From assembly GCA_003116975.1 (NCBI GenBank), contig BGKB01000088.1, forward strand, positions 222,877 through 286,876: 64,000 nt of DNA. The letters are read 5' to 3'. Of the stretch, positions 38,901 through 50,457 are shown piece by piece. The DNA comes from Aurantiochytrium sp. KH105. Taxonomy: Eukaryota; Sar; Bigyra; Thraustochytrida; Thraustochytriidae. Both the position numbers and the translations under genes were made by a program. How positions within the stretch are numbered: position 1 is the stretch's first letter; each line of letters opens with the position of its first letter. The notes below the pieces were generated by a model. That model saw only the letters and a program-made list of their open reading frames with translations, did not search any database and was not told the origin of the DNA.

Positions 38901-40581
38901 AGACCTCCGCAATGAAATCTCTGGCACTGACAAGGCCGTCATGGGGGGAAGCGTTGCCGCAAAAAATGCAACGACGAGCCTCGACGATCCTGAAGGCGCA
39001 TGGTGGGCAAGTCGAGCATTCGGTCTCCGTGCTCGCAAACCCATCAAACGCTGGAGTGTCAGTGACATTGGTAGGCTCGGCAAGCTGCTGCGCTTTGCTC
39101 CTGCCATCTTGTCACGCATGGAGGCTTATGCGCTCGACGGGCGCGGCTTTGTCGATCTTACGCGCGATGAAATGCGATATGAGTTGGGACTTTCACCTCA
39201 CGAAGTTGACGTCTTGGACGCCTCACGAAAATTGCTTCTCATCCCACCACAGGTGCTCCTTGGATCCTCCGATTATTTGCAGGTTCGCGTTTTGAACCAG
39301 CATGAGTCCTTGTGGGAGGCTGGTGGCCCAGAGGGCAAGCTTTGTCTCGCTCTTCACCGTGTGCATACGCTTATTCTTCGGCCCGGCCCGGGGCTTATGC
39401 AGGCCGTCGACTTTGCTTCGCGCAAACTGGAGCGACATCACTTGCTTCCTGCAGCTCGAATCTGGTTTCGACTCCTCGAGTACACGCCAGGTGCGCGCGA
39501 CGCTGCTGGAGACGAGACCAAATCCTTTTCAGATGCGGGCGCGGCGTCGCTCACAGCCGTCATTCGAAAGCACACCATCGACACGGTTGGCGACCGTCTC
39601 CGTCGCTGGGACCCCTTGCACGACCTCGTGCAAACGCGGACAGGTCAGCTCCGGGGCTGGCGCTACCTTGGCACTACCAGCGTTGAGCGTGGCTGCACAG
39701 ACGAGTGCGCTCGTTTAGACCTGGCTTTTAACACTGCAGCTTTCACATCAGTCCTGGCTTCCAAGACAAAGGCGGGCCTTGATTCTCAATCCAACGACAA
39801 CGGTGCCACTTCAGACGTTGCAAGACTTTATCGCTTCTGCTTTCTGGTCCAACTGGGCACATTGAAGAGTCCCGACAGTGAATTTGAGCTTGTTTCGGTC
39901 CCGCTGTCGAACGGGATCGACTCGCGCACTGAAGGTCCCGGAACACACATGTTCACGCTATCAGCCCCGTTCCAAATTGAGCCAAGCAAACCACCCTTGA
40001 TCAAGACTGCAACGCGTCGCAAATCAGTTCGGAAACCTCGTCGCAAAAGTACTCTACTTGGCAAGAAGTCCAGCAAAAAGCAAATTAAGACTGACCCGTC
40101 TCAACGAAAGAATTTGCCAACACCTGTTGCAGCGCGAAACGAGCCTCTGAAAGTGTCTTCACCCAAAGTGCCGAAAGCATCTCGTCAAAGCGCGACGCAT
40201 ACTCGTAGACTTTACCGTGATGACTACAAGATGGAACAAATCGCAAAGCTCGAGCAGACGCAGCGTGACATGCAGGCGACCCTCAAAGAGGCGCTGAAGC
40301 ATGGAACAGAGCGGGAGGAGGCACAGGTTTCTCAGCTTCGAACACAGGCAGCGTATCACCTCGGCGAGTTGATGGGCGGACAGGCAAGCAAGATGAGCAT
40401 TCACAATAGTCAAGTTGAGGCCAAACAATTACCATCGGCTCTCGACACTGCCACGGTCCGAATCGCAAAAGACAGCGTGTCAAAGTCAGCCTCCTCCTCT
40501 ATCTTTTCTTCTTCTTCCTCCACCTTTTCCTCTTCCACGTCTTCATCGTCGTCCGTGTCTTCCTCTCCGTCCTCATCACCA

Positions 40582-40620
<39 letters not shown>

Positions 40621-43600
40621 TCGTCGTCGTCATCTTCATCATCTTCGTCGTCATCGCAAAGTCCTGGGTGGAAGGCTTCGAGCGATGGCGAGGCCGATAA
40701 GAAAATCACCAAGAGAATTTCGACGAAACGCCAGCGGGACTGGACAAAAGAGATGACTGTGGCAGAAACGCAACGCAAGAACGACTCCGATGACGAAATT
40801 GATGACGAGCTGGCGGCTCAGTGGGCAAGTCGCGTGAGTGCGCAATTCCTGCCGAGTTCCCCACAGGGCAAAACATTGACGTATCCCTTGCGCGCGTCGA
40901 GTATCACGGCTGATCGCTGCTTAAGCAAGCTGAAACGTGCAGTATGCCGCATTGGGGCAGCTTCTTGTTTGACCTATTTGGCCATGCATGACAGGCGCTA
41001 CGAAGGCTGGATCACAGGTTCGAACTTTGAGACTTTTGTTGTCAACGACCTGAATCACCCTGAGCTCGTGTCAGAGCTCCCTGAAGTTCTGGCTGAGCTA
41101 CAAACGACACACGAAAATCTGGCTCGCGCGCAGAATGGGGAAACTGTGCTTCGGTACGAGCGTCTTGTGTTCCGATGGACGAACGAGAGCGAAGCATATC
41201 GAAGTGCACTAGTACAAAGACTCTGGCGTCGAGCCTATCTTGAGGAGATGGATCTTTTCGTGGCTCTCGAGCCGGAAGGATCTCCTCGACATCAAGTGCT
41301 ACGTACGCTAGACGAGGATCTCGACGAGGATGAATTACACCTTGTTCTTGGATCTCGTCCAAACGTGGATATTCTCGACATGCCGCTTATTCGTTTGCTT
41401 GGCCGAAGCTTTTGGACAGGTCTCATTGCACGTCTTCAACCACGAGCAACCGAGTTTCTTGACTACATTCGAAAGGCGAACAACGGACAGAAAACAGACG
41501 ATGCGTCAAGCGCGCTCCTTGATGTTGCGTCTTTTGCCGAAGCTGTGCAATCATTAATTGGAATTCGCCTTGGAGATGTGGATTTGGAGGAACTCCAAGC
41601 TGCGAGCGGTGGCGGCGAGGGCCACATAAACTGCGAAGCGATTGTCGAAGCGGCGCAGACCCGCGCCAGCGTCGACACAGAGACCGTTCTTTTGCAGCTC
41701 ATGGCTGCCGACGTCGACGCCTCTGGGATTGTGGACCAAGAGGCCATGTTTACAGCACTTTGCGCCGGAGCGCGCGGAGAGGGGGCGACGAGGGATCACA
41801 TTGACCAAGCTCGGCGTCTCGCCGCAGACTATGGGCGTAATCCGGGATCATTTACACTTTGGATGGTGAGCACGTTACACCTTGCTCGAGAGAGAGCCAT
41901 TGAAGCCGAGTTTGCGCGTCTCGGTCGCTGGTTTGCGCGCTGCGAGTCGCCTCAGCGGAACGCGCTCTTTGATAAACTCTTGCCCAGCGAGGATGATGTG
42001 GTTTCCTATCAACATGCCCAGAGCGTATTGAGAGAATTAGGGTTTACATCTTCATTTTGGGCTGAGCTCTGCGCACTAAGTGGCAAGTACATGAAGGAAA
42101 CGGAGGAATGGGCGTCCACGAGTGCAGCGAACGATGCGTCGAAAGAATCACTCGATGTGCCTGCGGGACAGGTTCATCCTGATATGCTTTTTGAGGTTGC
42201 GCTTGTGCTCTGTAGCCGTTTCCCAGAGACCTCGTCTCAGGAGGCATCGCGCAAGTCTGCTCGACGTGCAGTGCACGGCGCGCGACTTTGGCGTGGGATT
42301 TCCAAACTTGGGGGACTCAAAGCTTTTCTCTCTGCGTTACGTGAGCAAGACAAAGCTTGCGAGGGGGAGGTTTCCCTGGACAGCTTTTGCACGGCGCTCA
42401 AGAGCAAATCGGAACAGGATCAGACACTTTTGAAAATTGCACTCTTGCAACATAGTAAGGAAGAAAGCGCGACTGAAGTGCGCCACGATCGACTTCCAAT
42501 CGCCTATGAATCTGTTCTGGTGGATCTTCTGACCGACCTTCGTCTTGAAAAGGTTCACTTTGCAACGCTTGGACTTGAGCGAATTCGACGTGGCCTGCGA
42601 AAGTATCACGCGCAGTCAGGGCGACCGCTGTATGACATTTGCCTCACACACGACGCAACAAGTACAGGCACGGTGTCAATGCACGAGCTCTCTTGGGAGC
42701 TTGGCAAACTTGGTGTCCCGCTACGATGCGAAGGGCCCGATGCGGACTTTTTGCAGCGCAGGTTCGGCTTAAAAACCGCAGCTCACGGTTCCAGCCAGGC
42801 AGACATTGACTACGAGATGCTAGTTCTTGAGGTGTCGCTTCTTGACGCCAAAGGAGACATTGCCGCAGAAGAGTCTGCCAAGAAAGAGTTTGCGTGCCAA
42901 GTATTGGGACGCATGCTTCGCGGAAGCGGAACATACGTTGGAGTCCTCCATTTCATTGACGCTGAATTTCCACAATGTGCACTTTCCATAGAAGTAGAGC
43001 CATGTGGCGAAAGTATACTGCTCAGCAGGCTGGAAAAGGTCTTTGCCAAGGAGCCACGACCTAAGCTGCGACGTCTGGCGCAGGCATTGGTCGAGTCGTT
43101 CTCTGCAGAGAGTGAGCATGTTGAGTCGAAGAAAAGAGCCTTGCGTTTCGACTTGCTTGTCGAAGCCATGGCTTCTGCGCCTCTTGACGAAGCGCGCCAC
43201 GCGCTTTGGGGAATGATCGAAGTTGCGTCGCAAAAGAAGATCAATCTGTACGAGACGTTTCGCGAAGTTGATGGAGATCTCGACGGAAGTCTTTCGCTCC
43301 GCATGCTGAACCGGGCGCTCGAAACGGTGGGTGTTCCCACGGTGAGTGTAGGAGCAGTCTCTCTTGTGGACGCCATGGCGCCGGAGGATGAGGTGGTATT
43401 GTATGAAGTCTTTATCGAGCGCAGTGAGATGTATCTTGATCGAGGGTCGTTTGAGTCGCGATTGAGCGCAGCGCGTCTTCGCGCTGTGCTGCGACGTATC
43501 AACGCCTCTCTTCTGCAGCAGGATCAGCGTAAGACGGCAAGGCACGCATTTGTTGACTTGGTCAGTGCGACGGAATCGGGTCAGACGGACTCGGTTCTTT

Positions 43601-43764
43601 CGGATTGGGACCTCTTCTTTGTCTTGCGCAATCACAAGGTGGGCATTCAAACCTTTGCGGAGCTGCAGACGGCGCTGGCGGAACTCTTGCAAAAGGACGT
43701 CGAGAAGCAAAGTCTTGAGATCACGCTTGAGATCTGGCTCGGTCTCGTGGCCTCTTTGGAGTGA
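35932..43764 (+). CDS. Giant 2610-residue scaffold: SH3-like, tandem SAM-like, poly-Ser and EF-hand segments
   Basis: An SH3-like domain lies at about residues 14-75 (LALEIGQPVWIVRRA..., GTWWIGYDARGRRGVFPEEC). A beta-rich, possibly C2-like region covers about 225-380, followed by a basic/Ser/Pro-rich linker and a poly-Ser run at about 658-696. Two SAM-like domains lie at about 903-985 (FDQWTADHIAMLFRACG...) and 1037-1105 (IKRWSVSDIGRLGKLLRF...ELGL). A coiled coil lies at about 1433-1475 and a second poly-Ser run at about 1518-1577. The last 1000 residues are helical with EF-hand-like loops starting at D1927 (DVDASGIVDQEA), D2241 (DATSTGTVSMHE) and D2447 (DGDLDGSLSLRM). The third lacks the final acidic residue. 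A WASR motif recurs at W596, W1025 and W1631. The layout suggests a Ca-responsive scaffold. It is one uninterrupted frame of 7.8 kb. Confidence 0.88.
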
Positions 43765-44272
43765 AAATGATTGGATTTGGTTGAATAACGCAAGTTTCTC
43801 TTCTTCTTCTTCTTCTTCTTCTTCTTCTTCTTCTTCTTCTTTTTCTTCTTCTTCTTCTTCTTTTGCGACCTTTTCTTTTCTTTTCTTTTTTCGGAACGGC
43901 TGATCTTTGCGTTTCCGCCAGAACTCGTCACAGTGGCAGCGTTAAATTCGAAGACGTTTGGCCGAGTCTAATAGCAAAATCTCCAGCCCGGGCCATTCGC
44001 GTCAATCCCCCCACGACCAGGGTCAAGCGGAGAATTGATCAAATCAAATCTATGTGATTCGACCAAAAAACTCGACATAGTGTGCCCGAGTTGAAATCTG
44101 TAACGCATTATGGCAGACAGCGCTGCGACACGTGCGTGTGGGCTGATGAGAGACTGTGATTGAGTATGAAACATGAGAGAGAAAAGAATATACTGATGTG
44201 TAAATGTAGTCTGGTGAGGAGGAAGAATTTTAGTCAGGGGGCGCGAGGCTGCCTCGTTCTGGTTTTAAAAAA

Positions 44273-44314
<42 letters not shown>

Positions 44315-44542
44315 CCAGCCGCGAGCGATCGATCAATCGATCGGTGAGTCATACTATGTGACAGACAATGAAGGAAAGAAAGAAAGGGAGAAAGCGAGCG
44401 AGCGAGCAAACGAAAAAAAAGCTCAAAACAGCAACGCCCCCCAAAAGAGTGTCATGGGCGCATGGATTTATACTTCCCCAGATGTGTTTGCTGGAAGAGT
44501 CGTGTTCAGAGACTCGATCTCAATACAACGACAACGCGTATA
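43765..44542. other. Convergent intergenic region with (TTC)n and (GA)n microsatellites
   Basis: It lies between the 3' ends of the giant scaffold gene and the carbonic anhydrase gene. It holds a TTC array at about 43799-43862 (around 20 units) and a GA array at about 44275-44309. No gene is supported. Confidence 0.75.
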
Positions 44543-45412
44543 TTAGGCCGAGATGGTGGATGGCGAGTTGACGTGCGGGACAGAAGCAGTCGCCTTCGAT
44601 GCCATGGTAGCTCCCGCGGGGCTGGCCTTGACCGGCGTCTTGGATTCCGCGGAATGAGAGGTGCAAGAGCACTGGATAACAGCAATGGAGCGGCCGTTAA
44701 GGGGCTGCACGGGGCGGTAGTTGTCGACGGGGATGGCAGTCCTAAAGACCTCGAGCTGCTCCTTGGAGAGCGTGAGGACCTTCTTCATGACGCACCAGTG
44801 AATGCCCTCGGAGCAAGGCGGCGTGGTAAGCGATCCATCGTACTCGAAGAACTCGCCGGCAATGTCAATGTCATCAAAGGCAATGGGTTCTGCGAGCGGT
44901 GTCTCCTCGTCCTTGGTGAGAGAGGGCACGTGCTCGAAGACGCGCTTGAGGAAGGGATCCGCGGTCTCGCCGAGCTTGTAGTGGATACCGACGACGGCGG
45001 CGGCAGGGCCCGGGCCCTGGCCATCCTTGGCGAAATGGACGAGATGAAGCTCGAGCTCATGGCGCTGGCCACCGAAGGTGTGCTCGGCGGGCGAGTGGAA
45101 GTGGAACTGCGCGAGCTCGTACACGCGGCCCTGGACTTTGAACTCACTGGCGCCCTTGGCGTTCACCATCACGGTGAGCCCATTGTTGATGATGGAAGCC
45201 TTGCCGGACTTGAGCTCGAGCTTGGCGGGCTCCGCCTTTTCCGCCTGCTCCGCGGTGGGGTCGCTCGAGGCGCTCTCTGCGGTGGTCTCCTTGGCCTCTC
45301 CCGGGAGGTCGATCGGCGACTGCGCCTTGCCTTCGTCTGCGATCGCGTACTCGGGGCACAGCTTGCCCCAGTTCGCCGCCCCGAGCTCTCCCTCGTAGCC
45401 CCACGTCGCCAT
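44543..45412 (-). CDS. Alpha-class carbonic anhydrase
   Basis: The 289-residue protein interconverts CO2 and bicarbonate. It has the alpha-CA core: WGYEGELGAANWGKLCPEYA, QSPIDL, the zinc ligands in QFHFHSPAEHT (H104, H106) and ELHLVHF (H123), and the substrate-pocket motif SLTTPPCSEGIHW at about 194-206. It ends with NYRPVQPLNGR. An acidic insert of about 25 residues (38-62) lies after QSPIDL. A Ser/Ala/Thr-rich tail follows residue 250. No signal peptide follows the ATG at 45412, which is placed directly before the conserved domain, so the enzyme may be cytosolic; many alpha-CAs are secreted. The frame is open upstream to 46198, but that part is Arg/Ala/Gly-rich with no domain. A spliced or upstream leader cannot be excluded. 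Confidence 0.93.
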   Translation of the reverse strand: MATWGYEGELGAANWGKLCPEYAIADEGKAQSPIDLPGEAKETTAESASSDPTAEQAEKAEPAKLELKSGKASIINNGLTVMVNAKGASEFKVQGRVYELAQFHFHSPAEHTFGGQRHELELHLVHFAKDGQGPGPAAAVVGIHYKLGETADPFLKRVFEHVPSLTKDEETPLAEPIAFDDIDIAGEFFEYDGSLTTPPCSEGIHWCVMKKVLTLSKEQLEVFRTAIPVDNYRPVQPLNGRSIAVIQCSCTSHSAESKTPVKASPAGATMASKATASVPHVNSPSTISA

Positions 45413-47670
45413 CCTGCTCCGTTCTGCTCCGCTGCTGCTGCTCCTGCCGCTGCTGCTGCTGCTGCTCGGCCGACAGGGACTCACTCCTTCGTTCGGGTTT
45501 TGCTTCGGCTTGGCCTTGGCTTCGGCTTTCGCTTTCGCTTTCTGCTCTGCTCGCCTCGAGTCGTCTTCCCGAGCAGGACGACGTCGCCGGCGCAGGCGAT
45601 GGCGCTCTCTCTCCAGGCCTGCGTCGTCGCGCGTTCGTTCTACCCGGGCGCCCCGCGCTCTAAACTCGTATCTCCCCACACCTGGCGCCCGGCGCCTGCT
45701 TGCCCGCCTTCGCGCGCCCTCGCGCGCCGCCGGGCCGCCTGCTCGCCCGGGGCGGCCTCTGCGCGCGCCGCCAGCTACGAGTTTAGCAGGGCGTCCAGCC
45801 GCGAGCCCGCGTCCAGCTTCCCGCGCCTGGTCGCTTCCCGCGCAAAACCCCGAGCCCTGCCGCGCGAGCCTGGCTGGCTGGCTGGCGCCGCGCAAAACCC
45901 CGGGCCCGCCGCGGGCCCGCCGCCGCAAAACCCCGGCCGCCGCCGCCGAGCGGGGCCGGCCAGCCAGCCCTGGCTCGCCGCTGCGGCGCCATGGCCGAAA
46001 GATGGCAGCCGGCCGGCCACCGCGCGACGGCGAGCGACCGACGCGGCGGCCGACCGTGCGAGCCGCGCTCGGCGCCCGGGAGGCGGCGGGCGCGGCTTCC
46101 TGCCCGCCGCCGCGTCGCCGCTGCGCGCGGGGAGACGTCGCGCGCAGACGGCACTGCGTGGACGGTAGAATCGTCGCCCGACCACTAGGATAGCGCACTA
46201 GTACGTATGTACCTATCCGGTAGGCCAGGCAGTCTTATACACGGCGCCCCGCGATGGTCACCCCGCGTCACCGCGCGGCGCATCGCAGCCGGGCGAGGGC
46301 GAGGAGCTCGCCAGGGCTCCCGTCGCGGCCGCGGAAAGAGCCCCGACCTCGACGCGATGCGATATGCGGTGCAATCTCTGGACGGCTGGCCGGGTCGATC
46401 GATGGCCGTGGAGGATGGGTGGATGGATGGAGTCGCCATCGACGATGGCCCCCCTTGCTCGTACGGCGTGAGCTCGCCCATCCTCGCCGCGAAAGCCTGC
46501 GGTCGATGATTGACAGCGATGAGCGAATGGAGCCGGAGTTCAGTTCCTCCTCCGAGAGCAGCGAGCGAGCGAGCGAGCGACGGAAGATGAGCTCGACGGA
46601 GGCATCAGGGACCAGCGGCCTCGCGCTGTGGCGAGTGTGCGGCTGGAAGCAAAAAACCTGCCGAGGTTGACCGATGCGAGGCCCGTGGCGATCCTGCGAA
46701 TGGATCGCGAGACAGAGCCTGGCCGGCTGCAGATCAATCGTCTGCGCTTGCGGTGCTCGCAGTGTCGCTTGCTCATGTTGCTTGCTCGTGGCGCCGGAGC
46801 TGCGGAAGTCGCGGTATGACGTCATGATCTGCAAGCTGCGCTGCGTCTGACGGTACTTTGTAGGAGAATGTACGGACCCGGGAATGGGGAGCGGCGGGAC
46901 ACTGGCGTCGTTGCGTGCGTCGACCTGACCTGCCGGGGGTTATGCACGGCGGGCACTGTGCCGAGGCGGGTGGCGTGACCGCGAGCCACGCCGCACGAGC
47001 GACGTGCGCGAGCGAGGTGAGCGAGTCGTGCACCCGCCGGTGCCGACGCGGAGGAGGGGCTCCGGAGGACTTTGGCGCGTTCCGAAAAGTAGACCCCATA
47101 CTGAAAGCTTAGTTGCTACGTGGCACACCCGCCTTAACTAACAAGGTCGGGTAAACTATTTCTTTATTTATTATGTTTATGTATAATTTCCCAATTTTGC
47201 CGAGCAATTGCAAATACGCACAGTCGAAAAGGAAAAGGGGCTATAATAGGATTGTTAAGTGGCAAGTGAGAATGCAAAGTAAGGTGGGAAGTGCATGCAC
47301 TTTCTGACTGTCTCGGGACAACCCGCAGAGCGCAATCCGAGGTTCCTTTTCAATCGAGGTCTTGGGATGAATAATTCTCTGCCATGCATGCATCGACAGC
47401 CAGAAAAAATAAACTTTCTCTGTCTGAAGAGAAACAATTTGATCCTGTGAGCACAGATTTCTTTTCCCAAAAAAAAAGCGAAAGGCGCACACGATGACAA
47501 GAGCTTCGAACGTTGCAAAAAAAAAAATAAAGACGAAGAAAAGTAGATCCTGTCCTTGTGTATATAGCGCAGCCAGCAGCTGGCCAGGTGCTGGCTGACT
47601 TTGTTCGTCTTCGTAGTATACGTATACCAAGGAAAATGGCTTGCGTTAGTCGTAACTGATACGTGGCTCT
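45413..47670. other. CpG-rich intergenic region upstream of the carbonic anhydrase gene
   Basis: From 45413 to about 46200 the DNA is extremely GC-rich. It includes three copies of GCAAAACCCCG within 100 bases (near 45841, 45893 and 45929), the best regulatory-looking repeat here. From 46200 to 47670 the DNA becomes AT-richer towards the 3' end of the B56 gene. Frames of up to 200 codons lack recognisable domains. Confidence 0.5.
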
Positions 47671-50457
47671 CTATAACACAGGGGTGGAGGGTCGCTCGAG
47701 GGGGCGCGCATGAACCTTGCGACGCGGCGAGAGCACGCCAGCAGCGACGCTCGCGGCGGCGGCAGCAGGTCCACGGCGGACTCTTGGTGCTGGATCACAG
47801 GGTACCACCCGCTCGAGGTGATCAAAATTCTTGTGTGTACGACAGGCAGCGCGGGTTCGAGACTCGATGGCTCGGTCATCCTCCTCTCTACCATTTTCCT
47901 CGTCGTCCTCATGGTCGTTGCTCGGCCCACTCGCGTTTTCCTTTTCGTATACATCGGAAGACTTGGATTCCTTTTCGTGCTCATGCTTGATGTTCTCGCC
48001 AACCCCGGCAAAAGACATTTCATTGTTTTCATCGTCATTGTCATCGCTTTCGTCATCATCGTCGTTAGCGTTGTTGTTGTTGTTCGTGGAAATCGTCGTA
48101 CCACTGTGTTTACCGCTCTCACCATCGCTGCCAGCATCTGTGTCGGTTTGCGGGCTACTCGTTTGCGAATGCTTTTCATGATTTGGTCGCTCAAAGTTAA
48201 CTTCCGTTGTAAAACGGCCGTCATCCTCTGCGTTCTTATCTTCCTCTTCCTCTTCTTCTTCTTCTTCTTCCTCCTCCTCCTCCTCCGCTTCCTCTTCATC
48301 AACTTGTTCTTCTGCTCTTGCTGCTAGGTGGTCTTCGCTAGAATCTTCAGCGTGAAAAAGGTCAATTTCGAGATCATCGTCCCCAAAGACATTCTCGTCC
48401 TCGTCCTCCTCGTCGCCATCAGTGTTTGTTTCTGCATCTCGATCATGACTCGTTGCTGGACGCGACCCATTGCTCGCAAGAAGATAGAGCTGGAAATCTA
48501 ACGTTCGTAGGAATTGCAAGATATCGGAGCCAATTTGACGCACAGAGGCATTCCAACTTTCTGACGCCGCGCAGAGCGCGCGCACAAGACGAGGGTACGC
48601 AAAACGTCGCGAGCTTGGGTCATCAAAGATGAGCGCATAAAGGGAATTGTTGTTGAGAAGACCCATCGAGTACTCGGCAACTTGAAAGTGACGGCCCCCT
48701 ATGCAAGCGCCAAGCTGCGTCATGAGAGGCCCACGAAGGTGGACAAAGTGAGCCGGGTCAACAAAGGCCACGAGCTCGCCAATTTCGCCGAGAAACAAGA
48801 TTTGCTTGGCCGCATTGCGATGCGGCCAATACTTGAGCAAGGCGCGCACCACGGGCACGACCAAGTCCGGGTCCTTGGTGACATATTGCATGAGGACAAA
48901 GGAAAGCTGCTCGTGAAAGGCCTCGGAACCTGGCATGGAGTGCAACGGCAGCAGGCTGCGAAGCAACATTTCTCGGTGTTCTTCCTTGACGGGCATGGCA
49001 AACCCACTTGCAATCGATCCAAAGACCTCGAGCATTTCTGCTACGCCTTCATGCACGCGGGAAACGTGCACATAGTCGAGCAATGCATGTGCCATGGCCT
49101 GTCGCATTGTACCGCGGTGGCTGACTAATTTGCTGTACATGCAATGCGCAATTGTCTTGACGTAGTCGCGCTCAATCTGATTTGGCGACCGAAAGAGCTG
49201 GACGAACTCGTGGCAGAGCTCTTCGCGCACGCATCGTTTTTTCGCACTCAGTTCGCACACGCCAGAACTCAAAAGTTTGAGAAACAGCTCGTAGGCCAGC
49301 GCGAGGTGCGTCCAGACCGGATCGTCATCGTCACCAGACCTGCCAGCGTCACCACCCTCGTTTCTAGAAGAGCTGTGGCGAAAGTTTGTCGAGCGACCCG
49401 TGGAAGACGACTTGACCGCCTGTCCACCGGAGCCCAGGACATGCAGAGGGCGCATGACGTTGAGCGCGATCATTTCTACAAAGTCCAAGAGTGCGATTTC
49501 GTCAATTTGGCGGCCCGTCATCTCGCAGCTCGTGACAAAGCTCAAAAGCTCCTGCAAGGTGGTCGTTTTCAGGTTTTCCACCTCGAGCGGATCGGGCTCG
49601 CCGCTCGTGAGCACCTGATCCATGGAGAGCGTGCAGCCAAAGATCTTGAGCCGAAGCAAAAGCAGCGAAGATTCGGCGCTCGCCGCGTCGACAAGGAAGG
49701 CCGAGCTGCACAAGCGCAAAGAATCAATCATCACGGACGTCTTTGTGCCTTCTGCTCGCCATACCGCGCCTACTTTGAGGCATGGAAGCGTGGACATGGC
49801 GTAATCCTCAATGTGTTGTGCTCGTGAGGTCCACAGCGGACCAGAGGGAAAAGACGCTCGCTTGATGGATGCGGTCCAGCTCATGGCCTGGTCCGGCGTA
49901 GAGAAGGCAAGAAAAATCCGATTTGCAGACGGTTCAGTCGTGTCCGATGCGTTCTCCTTTGTGGCGCCAGCATTTGTTCCACGCAGGTCCATTTGAAGAA
50001 CTTCGGAGGTTGGCGCATCTTCGGAGTGCGCAATATCGATGGAGGCTTCGTGTAGCCCTGCAACAAGAAGCGCTGCGCGTTGGCTCGTCTCGCTATCAAA
50101 CCAAAGGGCTTCGTCGATCTCGGTGTCGGGGTCGAAAAAGAGAAGACTTTGCTCGGCGTCGTTGAGAATGACCATGGCACGAGTCCAGCCTTCTTTGTTT
50201 TGATTGAACCAAAGCTCATCGTGTTTGAGAACCCGGAATTTTGGTCTTGCATTGGCGCTTTCAAAGAGGGGATGAGGGTTTCTCACCGAGGAAGGTCGTT
50301 TCGTCGTCGCTGTTGGTTTTGGTTTCGTGCTTTGTCTCGCATTCTTTGTCTTGGCATCGCTGCTGCTGTTGCTGCTGCTAGCTGATGATGTGGCTTGCAC
50401 CAGAGGCGATCCAGCATCCTGCGACGAAGCCGCCCCTGCGGTATTCGCGACAAGCAT
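47671..50457 (-). CDS. PP2A regulatory subunit B56 (B')-like protein with N-terminal PH-like domain and acidic tail
   Basis: The 928-residue protein has a Ser/Lys-rich N terminus and a PH-like domain at about 78-203 (GWTRAMVILNDAEQSLLFFD to AMSWTASIKRASF). A B56-type HEAT-repeat domain covers about 298-660. B56 hallmarks are DPVWTHLALAYELFLKLL, ERDYVKTIAHCMYSKLV, EMLEVFGSIASGFAMPVKEE, SLLPLHSMPG, VVRALLKYWPHRNAAKQILF and HFQVAEYSMGLLNNN. B56 subunits select substrates for the PP2A holoenzyme. After residue 685 comes a long Asp/Glu/Asn-rich tail with runs of Glu (about 730-760), then a basic end. Typical B56 proteins are about 450-600 residues without a PH domain, so this is an unusual fusion that may bring PP2A to membranes. 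The frame is continuous. Confidence 0.9.
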   Translation of the reverse strand: MLVANTAGAASSQDAGSPLVQATSSASSSNSSSDAKTKNARQSTKPKPTATTKRPSSVRNPHPLFESANARPKFRVLKHDELWFNQNKEGWTRAMVILNDAEQSLLFFDPDTEIDEALWFDSETSQRAALLVAGLHEASIDIAHSEDAPTSEVLQMDLRGTNAGATKENASDTTEPSANRIFLAFSTPDQAMSWTASIKRASFPSGPLWTSRAQHIEDYAMSTLPCLKVGAVWRAEGTKTSVMIDSLRLCSSAFLVDAASAESSLLLLRLKIFGCTLSMDQVLTSGEPDPLEVENLKTTTLQELLSFVTSCEMTGRQIDEIALLDFVEMIALNVMRPLHVLGSGGQAVKSSSTGRSTNFRHSSSRNEGGDAGRSGDDDDPVWTHLALAYELFLKLLSSGVCELSAKKRCVREELCHEFVQLFRSPNQIERDYVKTIAHCMYSKLVSHRGTMRQAMAHALLDYVHVSRVHEGVAEMLEVFGSIASGFAMPVKEEHREMLLRSLLPLHSMPGSEAFHEQLSFVLMQYVTKDPDLVVPVVRALLKYWPHRNAAKQILFLGEIGELVAFVDPAHFVHLRGPLMTQLGACIGGRHFQVAEYSMGLLNNNSLYALIFDDPSSRRFAYPRLVRALCAASESWNASVRQIGSDILQFLRTLDFQLYLLASNGSRPATSHDRDAETNTDGDEEDEDENVFGDDDLEIDLFHAEDSSEDHLAARAEEQVDEEEAEEEEEEEEEEEEEEEDKNAEDDGRFTTEVNFERPNHEKHSQTSSPQTDTDAGSDGESGKHSGTTISTNNNNNANDDDDESDDNDDENNEMSFAGVGENIKHEHEKESKSSDVYEKENASGPSNDHEDDEENGREEDDRAIESRTRAACRTHKNFDHLERVVPCDPAPRVRRGPAAAAASVAAGVLSPRRKVHARPLERPSTPVL

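Noticed and set aside
45413-46198. Upstream extension of the carbonic anhydrase frame
   Set aside because: The extra 262 residues are Arg/Ala/Gly-rich with no domain or signal peptide, and the ATG at 45412 sits directly before the conserved core.
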